From: an uncultured Oscillibacter sp.
Lineage (GTDB): Bacteria > Bacillota > Clostridia > Oscillospirales > Oscillospiraceae
Reading direction: 5' to 3'
Assembly: GCA_905233795.1 (NCBI GenBank)
Contig: CAJOFP010000133.1
Span: 1 to 7,882, forward strand
Length of the DNA stretch: 7,882 nt
Below, piece after piece: positions 1-4,860 of the stretch. Below the pieces are notes generated by a model. It worked only from the letters and a program-made list of their open reading frames with translations, had not been told where the DNA came from and searched no databases. Within the stretch, counting starts at the first letter, position 1. Every line of letters starts with the position of its first letter. Both the position numbers and the translations under genes were made by a program.

Positions 1-979
1 GCTCTTGGCCGTCGTCGATGGCGTTCATGGCGTAGCACACGTCGCGGGACTCTCCCGCGCCGGTTTTGGCGGATAATAAAATTTTATCGCCTGAGAATTT
101 GCATCTTACGGGGCCTTTCATTTTCTCGGAAATCACGACGGAGACGCGGTCAAGGCTTTTGATCAAATCCCGGCGTTCGACTTGGACTTGGATCGGGTTG
201 TTTCTGGGGATGGCTTTTTTGTAATCCAGAAATTCGCCTTCCAGACGGCGGCAGATGAGTTCCGTATTGCCGGTATCGTCGGAATTGCGGGTCTCGAAGA
301 GAATATGCTGACGGCCAAGGGTGATGTGAATCAGGTCGTCGGTATCGGCGCAGATGGTTTTTAACTCGTTCAGGGCGCTTCCGGGCGTGACGAAAGAGAA
401 ATTCCCGTCGGAGGCGGATTCGAGTTTCTCGCGCCGCAGAGCCAGACGGAACCCGTCCACGGCGACCATGGTTAAATCTCCGCCGCCGATCTCGAACAAC
501 GCGCCGGTATGAATCGGGCGGCTCTCGTTGGTGGACACGGAGAAAGCGGACTGTTCGATCATGGCGCGCAGTAAATCTTGGCGGATGGTGATCGACGACT
601 GTTCGTCGACGACAGGCAGTTCGGGGAAATCGTCGGCGCTTAACCCGGAAATCTCGAATCTTGTCTCGTCGCATTCCATGCGAACTATTTGATTGTTGTC
701 AATCGTAATGGAAATCATGTCATCGGGCATACGGCGAATAATATCGCCAAATAATCTCGCGTTGACGACGATTTCCCCGGGGCTTTCGATTTCCGCCGGA
801 CAGGTGGAGCGGATTCCGGTGTTCATGTTGTAGCCGGAGACGGTGATCGTGTTGCCGGTCTGATCGGCTTGGAGGTACAGACCCTCAAGAGCGGGGATGG
901 AGCTTTTCGGGGATACGGTTCTGGAGGCGATGCCGGCGGCGTTTTGCAAAAGCGTTTTTTCACAACGAAATGAAAACAT
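1..979 (-). CDS. dnaN: DNA polymerase III beta subunit (sliding clamp), 3' end cut by window edge
   Basis: This encodes the ring-shaped clamp that tethers the replicative polymerase to DNA. Translating the minus strand from the ATG at 979 gives 326 codons without a stop, running off the window, so about 45 residues of the usual 365-380 are missing. The start reads MFSFRCEKTLLQNAAGIASR, and later stretches such as NARLFGDIIRRMP, FEISGLSADDFPELP, AFSVSTNESRPIHTGALFEI and VAVDGFRLALR are typical of clamp domains 1 and 2; domain 3 begins around residue 255. The C-terminal residues that complete the partner-binding pocket lie outside. The start is supported by GGAAAGGA, with AGGA 8 nt before the ATG, and by alignment with the family N-terminus. 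It lies downstream of dnaA on the same strand, the standard order, but 637 bp of origin DNA separate the two. I saw no clear promoter of its own in the gap. Confidence 0.95.
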   Translation of the reverse strand, partial: MFSFRCEKTLLQNAAGIASRTVSPKSSIPALEGLYLQADQTGNTITVSGYNMNTGIRSTCPAEIESPGEIVVNARLFGDIIRRMPDDMISITIDNNQIVRMECDETRFEISGLSADDFPELPVVDEQSSITIRQDLLRAMIEQSAFSVSTNESRPIHTGALFEIGGGDLTMVAVDGFRLALRREKLESASDGNFSFVTPGSALNELKTICADTDDLIHITLGRQHILFETRNSDDTGNTELICRRLEGEFLDYKKAIPRNNPIQVQVERRDLIKSLDRVSVVISEKMKGPVRCKFSGDKILLSAKTGAGESRDVCYAMNAIDDGQE

Positions 980-987
980 AACGAAAA

Positions 988-995
988 TCCTTTCC
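988..995 (-). promoter_or_regulatory. dnaN ribosome binding site
   Basis: On the minus strand this reads GGAAAGGA. The AGGA core ends 8 nt before the ATG at 979. It fixes the start of the partial dnaN gene. Confidence 0.7.
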
Positions 996-1021
996 GCGAA
1001 TTTTGAGAATTTAAAATTCGC
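996..1021. repeat. Inverted repeat in dnaN leader / unwinding region
   Basis: GCGAATTTT (996-1004) and AAAATTCGC (1013-1021) are perfect 9-bp inverted arms around an 8-nt loop. On the minus strand the hairpin would sit directly before the dnaN ribosome binding site. It could be an RNA hairpin in the dnaN leader or a protein site in the melting region; the sequence does not decide. Confidence 0.6.
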
Positions 1022-1076
1022 AACAAATCGAAAAATTGAAATTGCGAAAAATCTAATCACGCATAGGTTAGTCACT

Positions 1077-1095
1077 TAGTAGTAGTAGTAGGGAT
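1077..1095 (+). promoter_or_regulatory. DnaA-trio run plus GC-rich spacer (origin unwinding element)
   Basis: Five uninterrupted TAG triplets occupy 1077-1091, followed by GGAT and then the first DnaA box at 1096. Read 3' to 5' from the box, the plus strand gives GAT repeated. This is the best-matching form of the DnaA-trio, 3'-[G/A]A[T/A]-5', on which DnaA assembles on single-stranded DNA in B. subtilis. Box, GC-rich spacer, trio and AT-rich DNA occur in the same order as in that system. Two more TAG triplets lie at 1064 and 1069, out of the continuous run. Confidence 0.8.
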
Positions 1096-1355
1096 TGTGG
1101 AAAAGTGGAAAACTACCCGCGAGCCCTTGCGGCTCTAGGAAAAAGTTTTCCACAATGGCCTCAAAAATTGTGGAAAACATGTGGAAAACGTGTGGAAAAC
1201 TTTTTTGGTTGCGTAAAACCTTTGTGGAAATGTGGAAAACTTTTGTGGAAAACTTGTGGAAATGTGGAAAACTTGTGGAAAGTTTGTGGAGAAAATGTGG
1301 AAAACTTGTGCAAGTTTTTAACAATGTGGAAAACTTGTGGAAAGTTTGTGGAAAA
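1096..1355 (+). repeat. DnaA-box array, about 17 copies of TGTGGAAAA
   Basis: Exact TGTGGAAAA begins at 1096, 1169, 1180, 1191, 1231, 1244, 1263, 1296, 1325 and 1347, with one exact copy in reverse orientation at 1146-1154. Single-mismatch copies begin at 1104, 1223, 1255, 1274, 1285 and 1336, and a more degenerate copy at 1307. The complement, TTTTCCACA, differs from the classic TTATCCACA at one base. Most neighbouring copies are 11 bp apart, for example 1169/1180/1191, 1263/1274/1285/1296/1307 and 1325/1336/1347. Nearly all share one orientation. Location beside dnaA and match to the consensus support DnaA binding. Confidence 0.92.
1105..1153. repeat. Nested inverted repeat around opposed DnaA boxes
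   Basis: GTGGAAAACT (1105-1114) and AGTTTTCCAC (1144-1153) are perfect 10-bp inverted arms and are themselves DnaA-box sequence in opposite orientations. Almost concentric inside them, GAGCC (1121-1125) and GGCTC (1131-1135) form a second stem with a CTTGC loop. The reverse-facing box at 1146 is the only one in the array. Confidence 0.7.
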
Positions 1356-1396
1356 CTCGGTTCAAAAATCGCCTTTTTTTTGAGGCGGAATTTTTT

Positions 1397-1489
1397 AAAT
1401 TCGCAACTTTTTGAGGGGTTTGGAGCGGATTGAGGCGGGCGGGTTGAAAATTTGATTTTTGCGAAATTCGCAACTTTTTGAGGGGTTTG
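1397..1489. repeat. Pair of 26-bp perfect direct repeats
   Basis: Positions 1397-1422 and 1464-1489 are identical over 26 bp, offset by 67 bp. Each starts AAATTCGCAAC and ends GAGGGGTTTG. The first 11 bases also occur at 1014-1024, on the other side of the box array. TTGAGGCGG additionally occurs at 1380 and 1430. They lie on the dnaA side of the array; function unknown. Confidence 0.85.
1459..1473. repeat. 15-bp palindrome TTGCGAAATTCGCAA
   Basis: The sequence is a perfect 7-1-7 inverted repeat overlapping the start of the second 26-bp direct repeat. Its half-site TTGCGA recurs elsewhere in the origin region, so it may be a protein-binding site. No known regulator can be named. Confidence 0.6.
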
Positions 1490-1616
1490 AAAATTTTGAT
1501 TTTTCCCGTTTCGGGGGCTTGAGACCGGGCTTGAAACGGATGAAAAAACGATAAATTTTTCCCGGCGTTTCACGTCGGGATCGGGTGGTCGCGGCTGTTT
1601 AATTTTGCGATATTAA

Positions 1617-2954
1617 TTAGCTGATTTGCGATTTGTTGATATTGCTCTTGATTTCTTTGACGGCCTCGGCGAACGACGGATCGTTTTTGATTTTCGTTTT
1701 CGTCTGGCGGATGGAATAAATAATAGTGCTGTGGTCACGACCTCCCAGAAAGGCGCCGATTTCGTCCTGAGACAGATGGGTCATGGCGCGGATTAAATAA
1801 ATAGCGACTTGGCGGGCGTTCGCGGCGGGGCGTCCGCGTCCCTGTCCCCGTATGGTCTCCGGGTCTATTTCGTAATATTCGCTGACGCAGCGCAGAATAA
1901 TTTCAGGCGTGGGGATATATTCAGGAGTATTCTGGAAAATATCGCGCATGGCGCGTTTGACGGTCGCCCGGTCCGGGTCGCGGGTCAATAAATCCTGATA
2001 GGCCATGACTTTGTTGACGGTGCCTTCCAGCTGCCTGACGTTCGCCGTGACGTTTTCGGCGATATAAGTTGACACGGTATCGGGCATGGGAATGCCCAAG
2101 TCACGCGCTTTGGACTTGATAATCGCCACGCGGGTCTCATAATCGGGCGGCTCGACATCGGCCATTAAGCCCCACTCGAAACGGGTTCTCAATCTCTCTT
2201 CCAGCGTCGTGATTTCATGCGGGGGGCGGTCGCTGGTGAGCACAATCTGACAGCCGGCCTCATAAAGCGTATTAAACGTATGGAAAAACTCTTCCTGAAT
2301 CTGTTTTTTGCCCGCTATAAACTGTATATCGTCGATTAATAAAATATTCGCCTTGCGGTATTTCTCGCGCATTTCGGCCGTGGATTCCCGGCCCTGCTGG
2401 ATCGAATCAATCAATTCGTTTGACATGTCCTCGCCTTTGGCGTAAGTGACTTTAAAATTGGGAAACGTCCGCCGGATCGAGTTCGCTATGGCGCAGATCA
2501 AATGCGTTTTGCCAAGCCCGGAATCGCCGTAAATCAATAACGGATTATAATTCACGGCGGGCATGTTGGCGACGTTCTGACACGCCGCGTAAGCCAGTTT
2601 ATTGGACGGCCCGACGATGAAATTCTCAAACGTGTAATTTTCCCTCCGATCCGTCAGCTTGGCGTCAGACGGATTTTCACTGTCATTTTCCCGCAGTTTT
2701 TTCAGCGCGGGCGTATCCAGAACCGCGACTTCAAAATCCAGTGAAAATAAATTGCGCATGGCGTCTTTGATATGCTCCAAAAATAAAGAATTGATATACC
2801 CGCGCTTAAAATCATTGTCACAGCGCAAAATCAGCCGATTGCCTTTAATATCCACGGGCTCCACCTCGTCAAACCACGCGTCTATGGTCATTTGCGAGAG
2901 CGCGCCGCTCATTTGCGCGAGTACGTTTTCCCAGACATCCGCGACGGAGTTCAA
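1617..2954 (-). CDS. dnaA: Chromosomal replication initiator protein DnaA
   Basis: This encodes the AAA+ ATPase that binds DnaA boxes and opens oriC. The protein is 445 aa, the usual length. Domain I is residues 1-80 (MNSVADVWENVLAQM start), with a short linker to about 105. The AAA+ core has Walker A GDSGLGKT (143-150), Walker B LLIDD (205-209), sensor 1 TSDRPP (240-245), an arginine-finger region LRTRFEWG (255-262) and sensor 2 VRQLEG (306-311). Domain IV has the helix-turn-helix and signature LSQDEIGAFLGGRDHST (394-410). I chose the TTG at 2954: it matches the family N-terminus and is preceded by AAAGGGGGA. The frame stays open upstream to 3140, but that would add a Lys-rich stretch translated from the A/T leader. 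Its target array lies immediately downstream. Confidence 0.97.
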   Translation of the reverse strand: MNSVADVWENVLAQMSGALSQMTIDAWFDEVEPVDIKGNRLILRCDNDFKRGYINSLFLEHIKDAMRNLFSLDFEVAVLDTPALKKLRENDSENPSDAKLTDRRENYTFENFIVGPSNKLAYAACQNVANMPAVNYNPLLIYGDSGLGKTHLICAIANSIRRTFPNFKVTYAKGEDMSNELIDSIQQGRESTAEMREKYRKANILLIDDIQFIAGKKQIQEEFFHTFNTLYEAGCQIVLTSDRPPHEITTLEERLRTRFEWGLMADVEPPDYETRVAIIKSKARDLGIPMPDTVSTYIAENVTANVRQLEGTVNKVMAYQDLLTRDPDRATVKRAMRDIFQNTPEYIPTPEIILRCVSEYYEIDPETIRGQGRGRPAANARQVAIYLIRAMTHLSQDEIGAFLGGRDHSTIIYSIRQTKTKIKNDPSFAEAVKEIKSNINKSQIS

Positions 2955-2960
2955 GACAAA

Positions 2961-2969
2961 TCCCCCTTT
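2961..2969 (-). promoter_or_regulatory. dnaA ribosome binding site deciding a TTG start
   Basis: On the minus strand AAAGGGGGA ends 6 nt before the TTG at 2954-2952. No comparable purine-rich site precedes the in-frame ATG codons further upstream, so the TTG is preferred. Confidence 0.75.
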
Positions 2970-2979
2970 CGATTTTAAA

Positions 2980-3010
2980 TTTTTTTTTAATTTTTTTATT
3001 TTTTTATTTT
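2980..3010. repeat. A/T low-complexity tract in dnaA leader
   Basis: Runs of seven to nine T separated by one or two A form an 8-bp pattern (TTTTTTTA) on the plus strand, so the dnaA transcript leader is A-rich here. A similar tract lies at 3270-3306. It has no G or C and lies 7 nt or more outside the ribosome binding site. Confidence 0.6.
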
Positions 3011-3145
3011 TCCGATCCGCGCTTTCGGCCTGTCGGCGGTCAAAAATCCGGCTCAAAATCGCGTGCATATTCGCCTGAAATTTTGCATAAAAATTCATGA
3101 ATATTTTGATTTTTATCCGGGATTTTACCGCCGCCGTCAAATTTG

Positions 3146-3174
3146 AGTATAATCTATTTTGATTTTCATGTCAA
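3146..3174 (-). promoter_or_regulatory. dnaA promoter, sigma-A type
   Basis: On the minus strand TTGACA (3174-3169), a 17-bp spacer and TATACT (3151-3146) form a near-consensus vegetative promoter. Transcription would start near 3139, giving an untranslated leader of about 185 nt before the TTG of dnaA. I saw no TGTGGAAAA-type DnaA box within or beside it, so direct autoregulation through strong boxes is not evident. Confidence 0.85.
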
Positions 3175-3195
3175 GATTGGCGCGGGGGACGCGTT

Positions 3196-3213
3196 TATTA
3201 TAATATTATAATA
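3196..3213. repeat. 18-bp A/T palindrome
   Basis: TATTATAATATTATAATA is a perfect palindrome that contains TATAAT twice on each strand. It lies between the dnaA promoter and the terminator of the ZIP gene. No good -35 hexamer is placed 16-18 bp from any of its TATAAT boxes, so it is recorded as a structural element, not a promoter. Confidence 0.5.
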
Positions 3214-3228
3214 TCGCTTTTCGTCCGA

Positions 3229-3271
3229 GAAATAAAAAATAACCCCTCCCCTTTAAAATCCGGGAAAGGTT
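3229..3271 (-). terminator. Rho-independent terminator of the ZIP transporter gene
   Basis: On the minus strand AACCTTTCCC pairs with the G-rich arm ending GGGGTT over about 10 bp (hairpin 3241-3271), followed by a T-rich tail (3240-3229). Two pairs are G-U wobbles on this strand and become C-A mismatches on the other, so it should work better for the minus-strand ZIP gene than for plus-strand transcripts. It also separates that gene from the dnaA promoter. Confidence 0.75.
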
Positions 3272-3306
3272 TTTTTTATTTTTTTATTTTTTTATTTTTT
3301 TTATTT
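3270..3306. repeat. TTTTTTTA tandem tract
   Basis: Four T runs of seven or eight, each followed by a single A, lie between the ZIP stop codon and the terminator hairpin. The 8-bp period matches the tract in the dnaA leader at 2980-3010. Confidence 0.7.
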
Positions 3307-3307
3307 C

Positions 3308-4090
3308 TCATAAAGCGATGTCGAGCGCCATCATGAGCAGGAAGCCCGCGAGATACGCGGCGGTTCCGGCGTATCCCGACGCCCGCGGCGATAATTCGCG
3401 CTGTACGGCGTAAAGCATCGCGCCCGCCGCGAAGCTGAGCAGCCACGGCATGACGAGACCGGAACGCGCCGCCGTAAACGCCGCCAGAAAGCCCGCTATC
3501 GGTTCGACAATCCCGGACAGCGCGCCGATTTGAAAGGCTTTTGTTTTATCCGTCCCCGTCTGATAACAGGGCAGCGCGACCGCCGCGCCCTCCGGGAAAT
3601 TCTGTACGCCGATCCCCAAGGCCAGCGCCGCCGCGCCCGCCGGATTCGCCGTCATATCGCCCGACAGGGCGCAGGCCAGCCCCACCGCCATGCCTTCCGG
3701 GATATTATGCAGCGTAATCGCCGTGATCAATAACGCGTCCCGCCGCGCCGCGTGATTATATTTTTTATAATTTTTATTATTTTTATAATATAAATAATCC
3801 TGATAAAAATCCGGGACGGCGAGAAAGGCCGCGCCGAACGTCACGCCCGTGACAGCCGGAATCCAGCCCGGCATATATCGCGCCGCCTGTTCCATCGCGG
3901 GCAATAATAAACTCCAGACAGAAGCCGCCGTCATAATCCCGGCGGAAAAGCCGTAAATCATCTTGCGCGGATTTTTTTGATTTGTGAATTTATCCGGGAT
4001 AAAAAACACCGTCGCGGCCCCCAATATCGTCATGAGAAAAATAAATCCGGTTCCCAACGCCGTCCGAAATATAATTTGCGATGCCAGCAT
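3308..4090 (-). CDS. ZIP-family divalent metal transporter (GufA/ZupT-like)
   Basis: This 260-aa membrane protein probably imports zinc or related divalent metals. The ZIP signatures are HNIPEG (128-133) and QNFPEG (163-168), plus EPIAG (196-200); their His, Asn, Gln and Glu residues correspond to the binuclear metal site of bacterial ZIPs. Hydrophobic segments occur around 9-31, 44-66, 75-93, 119-141, 153-174, 187-206, 212-229 and 241-260, fitting eight helices. The last-loop motif reads VQRELSPR (229-236), where relatives usually carry a second acidic residue. Residues 99-112, in the loop after the third helix, are encoded by DNA with no G or C. The ATG at 4090 has only a weak, distant AAGGCGG before it. 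It shares a divergent 159-bp gap with vanZ; TATACT at 4155-4150 is a weak -10 candidate lacking a good -35. The metal cannot be read from sequence. Confidence 0.9.
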   Translation of the reverse strand: MLASQIIFRTALGTGFIFLMTILGAATVFFIPDKFTNQKNPRKMIYGFSAGIMTAASVWSLLLPAMEQAARYMPGWIPAVTGVTFGAAFLAVPDFYQDYLYYKNNKNYKKYNHAARRDALLITAITLHNIPEGMAVGLACALSGDMTANPAGAAALALGIGVQNFPEGAAVALPCYQTGTDKTKAFQIGALSGIVEPIAGFLAAFTAARSGLVMPWLLSFAAGAMLYAVQRELSPRASGYAGTAAYLAGFLLMMALDIAL

Positions 4091-4181
4091 AAACTATCAC
4101 GCCGCCTTTTTTATCAAGATTTTCAGGATTTTTATATATAATTTAATCCAGTATAAGCGCGGCGCGCAAAATATGTGCTTC

Positions 4182-4210
4182 TTGACAGCGCGGCGATAAA
4201 ATATTATATT
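4182..4210 (+). promoter_or_regulatory. vanZ-like gene promoter, sigma-A type
   Basis: TTGACA (4182-4187), a 17-bp spacer and TATATT (4205-4210) form a strong vegetative promoter. The start would be near 4217, leaving about 33 nt of leader to the ATG at 4250. With no terminator after the gene, transcripts should continue into the partial second copy and antisense into pgsA. Confidence 0.85.
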
Positions 4211-4220
4211 AACATAGTTT

Positions 4221-4859
4221 ATTTTATTTTTTATTCACGCGAGGTTTCCATGAAATCAAAATCAAAATTAAATTTAAAATTAAATTATAAGCGCGTCGTT
4301 ATATTTCTTACTTTTTTATGGATCGCGTTTATTTTCGCCCGTTCGCTCAAACCGGCGAATCAATCCCAGATGGAAAGCATGTGGATTTTAGAATTATTTT
4401 ACCGCCTGTTCCCGTTCCGCCCGTCCCATTATTTTATACGCAAATTGGCGCATTTCACGGAATACGCGATTCTTGGAAGTTTTTCCGTCCCGCTTTTGAA
4501 AATCTATTTCCCGAAACGTCCGGGTTTCATGGCTTTGTTATTATCCGCGCCGCTTGGCGTCCTGACCGCGCTTTTCGATGAGACTATACAATTATTTGTC
4601 GAGGGTCGAAATGGGGAAATCCGTGATATTTGGCTGGATATTTTGGGCTGTGTGACCGGTTCCCTGATTTGCGTGATTCTCTCCGCCGTATTGCGAAAAT
4701 TAAAAAATATTAAAATATTATAATTTTATTTTTTATTCACGCGAGGCTTTTATGAAATCAAAATCAAATTTAAAATTAAATTATAAGCGCGTCATTATAT
4801 TTCTTGTTCTCTTATGGATCGCGTTTATTTTCGCCCGCTCGCTTAAACCGGCGAAGCAA
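4221..4859 (+). repeat. Diverged direct duplication of the vanZ 5' region
   Basis: Copy 1 (4221-4363) and copy 2 (4723-4859) align throughout, with a 6-bp length difference in the Lys/Leu/Asn codons. The 24 bp ending at GCGAGG (4221-4244 and 4723-4746) are identical, covering leader and ribosome binding site. TAAAATATTATA also occurs before each copy (4197 and 4711). Coding parts differ at scattered sites. Similarity stops abruptly near 4860. Confidence 0.9.
4250..4723 (+). CDS. VanZ-family membrane protein
   Basis: This encodes a 157-aa protein with about four transmembrane helices (near 14-30, 66-84, 92-109 and 128-147). Family-conserved polar residues are visible: ARSLKP (30-35), RKLAHFTEYAILG (64-76), DETIQLFVEGR (110-120) and DIWLDILG (126-133). 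The family is named after the teicoplanin-resistance protein VanZ, but most chromosomal members have no proven role, and nothing here suggests a glycopeptide-resistance cluster. The ATG at 4250 follows GAGG by 5 nt and a strong promoter; the frame opens earlier (4175) but without these signals. The first 13 residues are a low-complexity Lys/Ser/Leu/Asn stretch encoded by A/T-rich DNA. It is the only complete plus-strand gene in the window, and a truncated copy of its 5' end lies directly downstream. Confidence 0.88.
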   Translation: MKSKSKLNLKLNYKRVVIFLTFLWIAFIFARSLKPANQSQMESMWILELFYRLFPFRPSHYFIRKLAHFTEYAILGSFSVPLLKIYFPKRPGFMALLLSAPLGVLTALFDETIQLFVEGRNGEIRDIWLDILGCVTGSLICVILSAVLRKLKNIKIL

Positions 4860-4860
4860 A
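4752..4860 (+). pseudogene. Truncated second vanZ-like gene, 5' fragment only
   Basis: The fragment starts with ATG at 4752 behind GCGAGG and encodes MKSKSNLKLNYKRV, continuing through a helix to ARSLKPAKQ. It closely matches residues 1-38 of the intact upstream VanZ protein, then ends at about 4860. Beyond that point the same frame stays open to 5207 but reads the antisense strand of pgsA, so the chimeric 151-residue frame is not a credible VanZ protein. The RKLAHF, DETIQ and DIWLD motifs needed for the family are absent. Having its own ribosome binding site, it might still produce a short membrane peptide with a foreign tail. A tandem duplication followed by deletion is the simplest history. 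Confidence 0.85.

Larger units (their letters stand above)
980..1076. other. Candidate DNA unwinding element
   Basis: This AT-rich stretch lies between the TAG triplets and the dnaN start, where origin melting would be expected if DnaA loads on the trios and opens DNA away from the boxes. It contains an inverted repeat at 996-1021 and further short A/T runs (1031-1050). The assignment rests on position and composition only. Confidence 0.6.
980..1616. other. oriC: Putative chromosomal replication origin (oriC) between dnaA and dnaN
   Basis: This 637-bp gap holds no credible gene. From left to right it contains an AT-rich stretch with an inverted repeat (980-1076), a TAG-triplet run (1077-1091), a short GGGAT spacer, a dense array of DnaA-box-like 9-mers (1096-1355), and a repeat-rich segment (1356-1616). 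Position between dnaA and dnaN, box density and the order box, GC-rich spacer, trio, AT-rich DNA match the unwinding side of the Bacillus subtilis origin. The frames open here encode only Lys/Trp/Asn/Cys-rich translations of the boxes. Origin activity is inferred, not shown. Confidence 0.9.

Noticed and set aside
150..674. 174-residue minus-strand frame inside dnaN
   Set aside because: Out-of-frame shadow of dnaN: very Arg/Pro-rich and overlapped entirely by the clear clamp reading frame.
1096..1355. CRISPR array or plasmid-type iteron
   Set aside because: The units are 9 bp with 11-bp steps and no spacers. They match the DnaA box and lie between dnaA and dnaN, which favours a chromosomal origin.
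1076..1573. Open frames on both strands across the box array (e.g. 1095-1433 plus, 1076-1573 minus)
   Set aside because: They translate the repeated 9-mer into Trp/Lys/Cys/Asn-rich or Phe/Ser/Thr/His-rich repeats, with no domain and no good ribosome site.
1561..1579. Hairpin after dnaA as a terminator
   Set aside because: The stem CCCGGCG/CGTCGGG has a wobble or mismatch and no T run follows on the minus strand, so it is not convincing.
2955..3140. N-terminal extension of DnaA by 62 residues
   Set aside because: The extra residues are Lys-rich translation of the A/T leader, begin at the predicted transcript start, and lack a ribosome site. The TTG at 2954 has one and fits the family N-terminus.
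3196..3213. Second promoter from the TATAAT sequences in the A/T palindrome
   Set aside because: No acceptable -35 hexamer at 16-18 bp spacing on either strand.
4250..4723. Glycopeptide resistance function
   Set aside because: VanZ-family homology alone is common in chromosomes, and no vanA/H/X/S/R-like genes are present.
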